This document shows positions 6,433-10,500 of a stretch of 10,500 bases of DNA, in pieces. The first letter of the stretch is position 1. The number at the start of each line of letters is the position of its first letter. The notes beneath the pieces were generated by a model. The model did not search any database, was not told the DNA's origin, and saw only the letters and a program-made list of their open reading frames with translations. The DNA comes from JACKNG01 sp040904625 (GTDB lineage Bacteria; Pseudomonadota; Gammaproteobacteria; Ga0077536). The translations under genes and the position numbers were made by a program. The stretch covers positions 1 through 10,500 of the forward strand of contig JBBDTC010000054.1 in the NCBI GenBank assembly GCA_040904625.1. Direction: 5' to 3'.

Positions 6433-6452
6433 GGCGGCGTATAATCGCCGCC
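6433..6452 (+). promoter_or_regulatory. ispH promoter -10 box inside a 7-bp inverted repeat
   Basis: A perfect -10 box TATAAT (6440-6445) sits exactly between GGCGGCG (6433-6439) and its reverse complement CGCCGCC (6446-6452). The best -35 candidate at 17 bp is CTGCGA (6417-6422, 3 of 6). The TSS would fall near 6452, giving a leader of about 28 nt. The promoter call is fairly safe from the -10 box and position; any role of the repeat as an operator is inference. Confidence 0.6.
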
Positions 6453-6479
6453 ATTCATTTCCCAGCAGGGCCTGACCCC

Positions 6480-7463
6480 ATGCAAATACATCTCGCCAAT
6501 CCTCGTGGCTTCTGCGCCGGCGTCGATCGTGCCATCGGTATCGTCGAACGCGCACTGGAGATTTTCGGTGCGCCCGTCTACGTTCGCCACGAAGTCGTCC
6601 ACAATAAATATGTCGTCGACGGGCTGCGCGCCAAAGGCGCGGTGTTCGTCGACGAGCTGCATGAGGTGCCGGACGACGCCACCGTCATCTTCAGCGCCCA
6701 CGGCGTCGCCAAGGCGGTGCGCGAGGAAGCCGCGCGGCGGCAGTTGCGCGTCTTCGATGCCATTTGTCCGTTGGTGACCAAGGTGCATATGGAAGTCGGC
6801 CGCTACCAGCAGGAAGGGCGCGAATGCATCCTCATCGGGCATGCGGGTCATCCTGAAGTGGAGGGAACCCTCGGTCAGTATCGTCGCCACGACGACGGCC
6901 GCGGCGGCATGTACCTGGTCGAGTCCATCGGCGATGTGGCGACGCTCGCGGTCAAAGATCCCGCGTTCCTCGCTTTCGTCACCCAGACCACGCTGTCCAT
7001 GGACGACACGGCCGAGATCATAGATGCCTTGAGCAAGCGTTTCCCGAAGATCATCGGCCCGAAGAAAGACGATATCTGCTATGCGACTCAGAACCGCCAG
7101 GATGCGGTCAAACGCATGGTCCAGCATTGCGATTTGATTCTGGTGGTGGGCTCGCAGACCAGCTCGAATTCGACGCGCCTGAAAGAGATCGCGGAGAAGC
7201 AGGGCATCCCCGCCTATCTGATCGACAGTGCCGGCGAGATCCGCGACGATTGGCTGAGCGGCAAACAGAGCGTCGGCGTCACGGCCGGCGCCTCGGCGCC
7301 CGAGGTGCTGGTCGACCAGGTCGTGCAGGCCCTGCAGGATCGCGGTGGGCATGCCGTCGCCGAGGTGCCGGGCATCAAAGAACAGGTCGTGTTCAGCCTG
7401 CCGCGGGAGCTGATCAATGCCGGTCAGCGCCTCGAGGAGGTGGGGCGCTACAGTAAAGTCTGA
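6480..7463 (+). CDS. ispH: 4-hydroxy-3-methylbut-2-enyl diphosphate reductase
   Basis: IspH (LytB) is the last enzyme of the MEP isoprenoid pathway, reducing HMBPP to IPP and DMAPP with a [4Fe-4S] cluster. The 327-residue protein keeps the three cluster cysteines: C12 in PRGFCAGV, C96 in the CPLVTKVH segment and C200 in DDICYATQNRQ (E. coli C12, C96, C197). It also keeps E126 in HPEVEGT, TQTTLS (168-173), SSNSTRL and GVTAGASAPE. Residue 95 is isoleucine (ATT at 6762-6764) where the family motif is DATCP, an uncommon change. The ATG at 6480 gives the canonical MQIHLANPRG; CAGGG lies about 9 nt upstream. It has its own promoter and ends at a bidirectional terminator facing the pilus operon. The fkpB gene that precedes ispH in E. 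coli and Pseudomonas is absent. Confidence 0.97.
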   Translation: MQIHLANPRGFCAGVDRAIGIVERALEIFGAPVYVRHEVVHNKYVVDGLRAKGAVFVDELHEVPDDATVIFSAHGVAKAVREEAARRQLRVFDAICPLVTKVHMEVGRYQQEGRECILIGHAGHPEVEGTLGQYRRHDDGRGGMYLVESIGDVATLAVKDPAFLAFVTQTTLSMDDTAEIIDALSKRFPKIIGPKKDDICYATQNRQDAVKRMVQHCDLILVVGSQTSSNSTRLKEIAEKQGIPAYLIDSAGEIRDDWLSGKQSVGVTAGASAPEVLVDQVVQALQDRGGHAVAEVPGIKEQVVFSLPRELINAGQRLEEVGRYSKV

Positions 7464-7528
7464 GCAGCTTGTTGCAGCATCGACGTTACGCCCGCCAGCC
7501 GCGCAGCAGGACGAACTGATTCAACCGG

Positions 7529-7562
7529 CACGGCCGGGCGCGCAGCACGCCCGGCCGTGTTT
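7529..7562. terminator. Bidirectional terminator between ispH and the pilus operon
   Basis: A perfect 12-bp GC-rich stem (CACGGCCGGGCG at 7529-7540, CGCCCGGCCGTG at 7548-7559) encloses a 7-nt loop. Only TTT follows on the plus strand and CCGGTTGAAT on the minus strand, so the T run is poor on both sides, but the stem is very stable. It sits between two convergent genes and abuts the stop codon of the DUF4124 gene (7562-7564). Confidence 0.7.
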
Positions 7563-8050
7563 CAATCCTTGCAGTGCTCGTCGATTTCGGTTTGCGCCGC
7601 GTTCAGCCACTTCTCACGCTGGGCCTCGTCGATGAACTCGCGTTCGCCCTGCTCATTGATGTACTGTGGGCGGCGCGCGTTCTTCAGCTGCTCGTATTTC
7701 GCTCGCGCTTCATGGCAGTGCGCCTCTATTCTCTCCTTCTCGCGCGCCGCTTCCGCCGCTTCGGCCGCAGCTTGTTCGCGCTCTCGTCGATTGGCCTCGG
7801 CGGCGGCCTCGAGCTGTTGCAGACGCTCTGCCGTAGCATCGTCGGTGTGGGTGTCGATTTGCAGCTTTTCTGCTTTGATGTCCGGCGCCTGCTTATCCGA
7901 GAAATTCACGGTGCCGTCGCCGTCGGTCCATTTGTAGACGTTCGCGCCGCCAGCCCCGGTGCTTGCCAGCAACAGGCCAAGGCACAGTGCGGGTGCGTAC
8001 AGCCCGATGCCGGATGAGACGCCTTCGTTCGACCTGAGCGAGTGCATCAC
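7562..8050 (-). CDS. Secreted DUF4124-domain protein with coiled coil, last gene of pilus operon
   Basis: Function unknown. The 162-residue protein has a hydrophobic segment (residues 17-33) ending in small residues (STGAGGA), read as a Sec signal peptide. A short DUF4124 motif follows (VYKWTDGDGTVNFSDK, 38-53). Residues about 72-110 are rich in Ala, Glu and Arg and likely form a coiled coil. The C-terminal part (C112 to C160) contains NARRPQYINEQGEREFID and two cysteines that could form a disulfide in the periplasm; a similar tail is common in DUF4124 proteins. The start is GTG at 8048-8050 or the next codon, ATG at 8045-8047; the ribosome-binding site is weak. It begins just 3 bp after the pilin stop codon, so it is translated from the same mRNA as pilY1 and the pilin and probably serves the pilus or cell envelope. 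Confidence 0.85.
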   Translation of the reverse strand: MMHSLRSNEGVSSGIGLYAPALCLGLLLASTGAGGANVYKWTDGDGTVNFSDKQAPDIKAEKLQIDTHTDDATAERLQQLEAAAEANRREREQAAAEAAEAAREKERIEAHCHEARAKYEQLKNARRPQYINEQGEREFIDEAQREKWLNAAQTEIDEHCKD

Positions 8051-8053
8051 GGC

Positions 8054-8521
8054 TCAACGCCCCCAGCACTGGTCGACCGTATAACCCGACCCGCTGCGGC
8101 CCTGCGCGCCCCGTGAATCGAGGGTGAGATTGCCGCATTTGTCGCTGTCGTCGAAGGTGCCGGAATTCGGTGTCGCCGTCAGCAGATAGCAGGTCGCGAT
8201 CGTGCCACCCGAGCAAGCCGCGGCTGCGAGGGTGTAATTGTCTTCCGCCGAAGTGACCGTGCCCGCACCGTAGCCGAGTTCGGAGAGATCGGTCGTATAG
8301 CGATTGCGGTCGAAATAGTAGCGTTCCATGCGGGCGGCGGCGTCCATCAAGAGGGCCTTGCCGTCGGCACGCCGGGCGCGGTCGACATAATCGATATAGG
8401 CGGGATAGCCGACGCCGGCGAGGATGCCGACGATAAGCACGACGATCATCAGCTCGATCAGGGTCATCCCGCTCATGGCAGATCGCGGCGGGCGGCGTTC
8501 GAAGGGGTGGAGATCAGGCAT
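8054..8521 (-). CDS. pilE: Type IV minor pilin, PilE family
   Basis: A type IV pilin-like protein of 155 residues, processed by PilD prepilin peptidase and assembled into or at the tip of the pilus. The class III signal is plain: a basic leader ending at G18, then MTLIELMIVVLIVGILAGVG, with the conserved Glu at mature position 5. Mature residue 1 is Met rather than the usual Phe. The globular part has four cysteines (C103, C111, C129, C152) and ends in the SRGAQGRSG....DQCWGR motif typical of PilE-like minor pilins. The ATG at 8519-8521 is preceded by GGAAG at 7 nt, which favours this start and an 18-residue leader over the internal ATG at 8474-8476. It lies 20 bp downstream of pilY1, as in minor pilin clusters. 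A major pilin is less likely given this context. Confidence 0.92.
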   Translation of the reverse strand: MPDLHPFERRPPRSAMSGMTLIELMIVVLIVGILAGVGYPAYIDYVDRARRADGKALLMDAAARMERYYFDRNRYTTDLSELGYGAGTVTSAEDNYTLAAAACSGGTIATCYLLTATPNSGTFDDSDKCGNLTLDSRGAQGRSGSGYTVDQCWGR

Positions 8522-8541
8522 GGCATTGCTTCCAGTGAGTG

Positions 8542-10500
8542 TTATTCCGAACGAAATTCCTGCCAGGAGATCTCGCCGTTGCGGAGCCCGCCTAGCGTCT
8601 GTGCCTCGGTGCCGGTGATGGCGCCGGTGGACTGCTGCACGATGACGGTGACCTTGCCCGGCACATCCTGGTTGCCGATATGGATACTCGGCGAGGAGGC
8701 CAGGCCTTTGCCGAGGCTGATCGTCCCGACGGCTTCGGCGACGCCGGTCGGGCAGCTCGCGCAGGCCTCGGTACCGAAGATCCCGCCGGGCGGCACGAGG
8801 CCGGAGTCGAACGCGCGGCCGAGCAAGCGGCTCTCACCCTCTGCGCCGCACAGATCGGTGCTCGGGGTGAAGGCGGTGGCAAGGGCGATGCCGCCAATCA
8901 GGGTGGGATTGGCAACTTGGCGTTCGGAGGTGCCGACGAAGGAGGGATCGAACTGGTAGTTCAGGAACCAGCCGCCCGCCTCCTCGACCGTGGCCGCGAA
9001 GGCATCGTAGGTGGTGTCCTCAGTGCCATCGCCGTCGAGGTCGACGGAGCCGTTGGTGAGCGTCGTGGCGTTGGTCACGTCTTCGAAAGCGGTGTGATCG
9101 AGCGGGCCGATCAGGGCCGGGGCGGTGTCCGGGTTGGCGTAAGGGTCGATAAATCCGTAGAGCGTCTGCACGGCCGTCGATTCCTTGTCGGTGTTGGTGT
9201 AGAGGCGTCCGGTACCCACCACCAGCCAGGTGCGGAACTGCTCGTCGACGGTGATCGATGCGCGCGACGAGAAGGGCTTGTCCACGGCCAGCAATTTGAA
9301 GGGAGCCTCCCAATCGGCGGCATCTTCCTTCTCGGCCAGGGTCATGCGGAAGAAGTTGCCGCCGGTGCCGGATTGACCGCCGACTGTGCCGAAATAAACG
9401 GCCTCGGCCTTCATGTCGAGATCCTGATCCGCGACCGTGAATTCGCCGACGAAGGTGTTGGGGTCATTGGTGTCGACATAACCAATGCCGTCGTTCGCCG
9501 CACCCTGGGCGAACGGGCCGGATTCGACCACGCCGCTGTTGCCGAGCACGAGTTCGCGCAGGTCGTAGCCGAACACCCGCGCATTCTGTGTCGATTCTAC
9601 TGAGCCCAGCGCTGTCGGCCCCGAGCCGAGCAGCAGGTACCAGTTGTTGGGCGGGGAGGGGTCGGTCGTCGGGATCGCTTCACCCATGACGACCGCCGCC
9701 GGGAAGCTGGTGGTGAAGAACTGCCCGGGCGGTGACAGCTCGGCGATCAGCTTGGGCGGCTTCTCCGGATTGGTGACGTCCAGTACCACGTAGGCCGATT
9801 TGGTCAGCACGTCGTCGGCGCCGCCGATGCCGTCGGCCTCGGTATCGAGCACGATGCCGTTGCTGTCGTGGCCGCCGCCGAGGCGCATGCCGACCACCAA
9901 TACCGTCCCCCAGCCATTCGGATGATCGACATCGGCGTCGAAAATCTTGGCGTCGAACAGCAGCGGCTTCAGATCGGCATAGAACACGTGGCTGTAGTCT
10001 TCTTCCTTCAGCCATTGCAGGTGGCCGAGCAGGTTCTTCGGCACATAGGCCCAGATCTCCGAGCCCAGCGGGTGCGCGGTCTCGCTGGTCAATTGGGTCT
10101 TGAAGGCGCGCCCCGAGACATCGAAGAAGCCGCCATTGAAGGCATGGATCATGCCGTCATTGGCGCCGACGTAGATGACGTTGCGGCGGTTGCGGTATTG
10201 CGTGCGGAAAGTCGCATAGCTCTCGTCGAGGGCGAGAATGTCGAAAGCCTCGGCCGGCGCGGCCTGCACGGTAGGCGTCGAGTGGACGATGTCGCCGAGG
10301 CGCATGACCTCGTCCGTGCCGTCGCCGTCGTAGTCGAGTACGCGGGGGCGGTAATCGACCTGCTCCTGGCCGCGGATGTAATTGACCAGTTTCTTCGCCT
10401 CGGTGGCGTCTTTGGTGACGCCGTCCCAGACATCCAACCAGCCGAAATTGCTGTCGGTGAAGGTACTCGCCACGAAATCGACGACTTCGGTGCCGAGATT
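8542..10500 (-). CDS. pilY1: Type IV pilus tip adhesin PilY1 (C-terminal part, 5' end beyond window)
   Basis: PilY1/PilC proteins are large secreted pilus-tip adhesins that promote pilus assembly and surface sensing. The 652 visible residues correspond to the conserved C-terminal beta-propeller region. Family segments in order are RLGDIVHSTP (67-76), RNVIYVGANDGMIHAFNGG (106-124), EIWAYVPKNLLGHL (148-161), YADLKP (174-179), WGTVLVVGMRLGGG (197-210) and the ending GEISWQEFRSE. Two calcium-loop-like motifs, DYDGDGTDE (56-64) and DLDGDGTED (487-495), are seen, plus a less canonical DQDLDMKAEAVYFG (358-371). Cysteines near the C-terminus (551, 580, 583) may pair. The frame stays open to base 10500, so the GTG at 10473 is not the real start. 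The N-terminal half, including any VWA domain, lies outside. It is the first visible gene of the leftward pilY1-pilE-DUF4124 operon; its promoter is outside. Confidence 0.95.
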   Translation of the reverse strand, partial: NLGTEVVDFVASTFTDSNFGWLDVWDGVTKDATEAKKLVNYIRGQEQVDYRPRVLDYDGDGTDEVMRLGDIVHSTPTVQAAPAEAFDILALDESYATFRTQYRNRRNVIYVGANDGMIHAFNGGFFDVSGRAFKTQLTSETAHPLGSEIWAYVPKNLLGHLQWLKEEDYSHVFYADLKPLLFDAKIFDADVDHPNGWGTVLVVGMRLGGGHDSNGIVLDTEADGIGGADDVLTKSAYVVLDVTNPEKPPKLIAELSPPGQFFTTSFPAAVVMGEAIPTTDPSPPNNWYLLLGSGPTALGSVESTQNARVFGYDLRELVLGNSGVVESGPFAQGAANDGIGYVDTNDPNTFVGEFTVADQDLDMKAEAVYFGTVGGQSGTGGNFFRMTLAEKEDAADWEAPFKLLAVDKPFSSRASITVDEQFRTWLVVGTGRLYTNTDKESTAVQTLYGFIDPYANPDTAPALIGPLDHTAFEDVTNATTLTNGSVDLDGDGTEDTTYDAFAATVEEAGGWFLNYQFDPSFVGTSERQVANPTLIGGIALATAFTPSTDLCGAEGESRLLGRAFDSGLVPPGGIFGTEACASCPTGVAEAVGTISLGKGLASSPSIHIGNQDVPGKVTVIVQQSTGAITGTEAQTLGGLRNGEISWQEFRSE

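Noticed and set aside
5727..7352. 541-codon open frame on the minus strand
   Set aside because: Antisense to ribF, lspA and ispH, all of which are clearly real; long antisense frames are expected in GC-rich DNA and the product resembles no family I know.
10471..10473. GTG as the start of pilY1
   Set aside because: The frame is open for nine more codons to the window edge, and the conserved region is already under way, so the true start lies outside.
1..10500. CRISPR arrays, insertion sequences, tRNA or rRNA genes, toxin-antitoxin or defence genes
   Set aside because: None seen on either strand; nearly every base belongs to recognised genes or short control regions.

Overview
The window looks like a scaffold from a GC-rich gammaproteobacterium. 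A run of exactly 100 Ns marks an assembly gap. The lineage call rests on gene order. From memory, the order rplU-rpmA-obgE-proB, rpsT (opposite strand), murJ, ribF, (ileS), lspA, (fkpB), ispH, followed by a converging pilY1-pilE block, matches the Pseudomonas aeruginosa region from ispB/rplU to the minor pilin cluster. Every protein here also reads as an ordinary gammaproteobacterial member of its family. No finer taxonomic placement can be supported.

Layout. Bases 1-193 hold the rplU promoter and leader. Bases 194-822 hold the L21/L27 pair and a strong terminator. ObgE starts at 863 and runs into the N gap (1863-1962), and ProB emerges from the gap already about 57 residues into the protein, so the real gap is longer than 100 bases. 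A shared hairpin at 2928-2950 separates proB from the converging rpsT. rpsT (UUG start) and murJ (apparently a non-AUG start) diverge from back-to-back promoters. ribF and lspA overlap by 20 bp. ispH has its own promoter and ends at a 12-bp-stem bidirectional terminator. From the right edge leftward runs a type IV pilus operon: pilY1 (5' end outside the window), a PilE-type minor pilin, and a secreted DUF4124/coiled-coil protein.

Functionally the left 7.5 kb is housekeeping: ribosomal proteins and a ribosome-assembly GTPase, proline synthesis, lipid II flipping, FMN/FAD synthesis, lipoprotein maturation and isoprenoid synthesis. The right 3 kb is surface motility/adhesion: a pilus-tip adhesin, a minor pilin and an accessory periplasmic protein.

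I see no mobile element, CRISPR array, RNA gene, toxin-antitoxin or defence system, and no convincing new system. The points most worth checking are the absence of ileS and fkpB from an otherwise conserved order, the non-AUG start of murJ, a symmetric GC-rich inverted repeat centred on the ispH -10 box, an unusual residue in the IspH DATCP motif, and the DUF4124 protein in the pilus operon.
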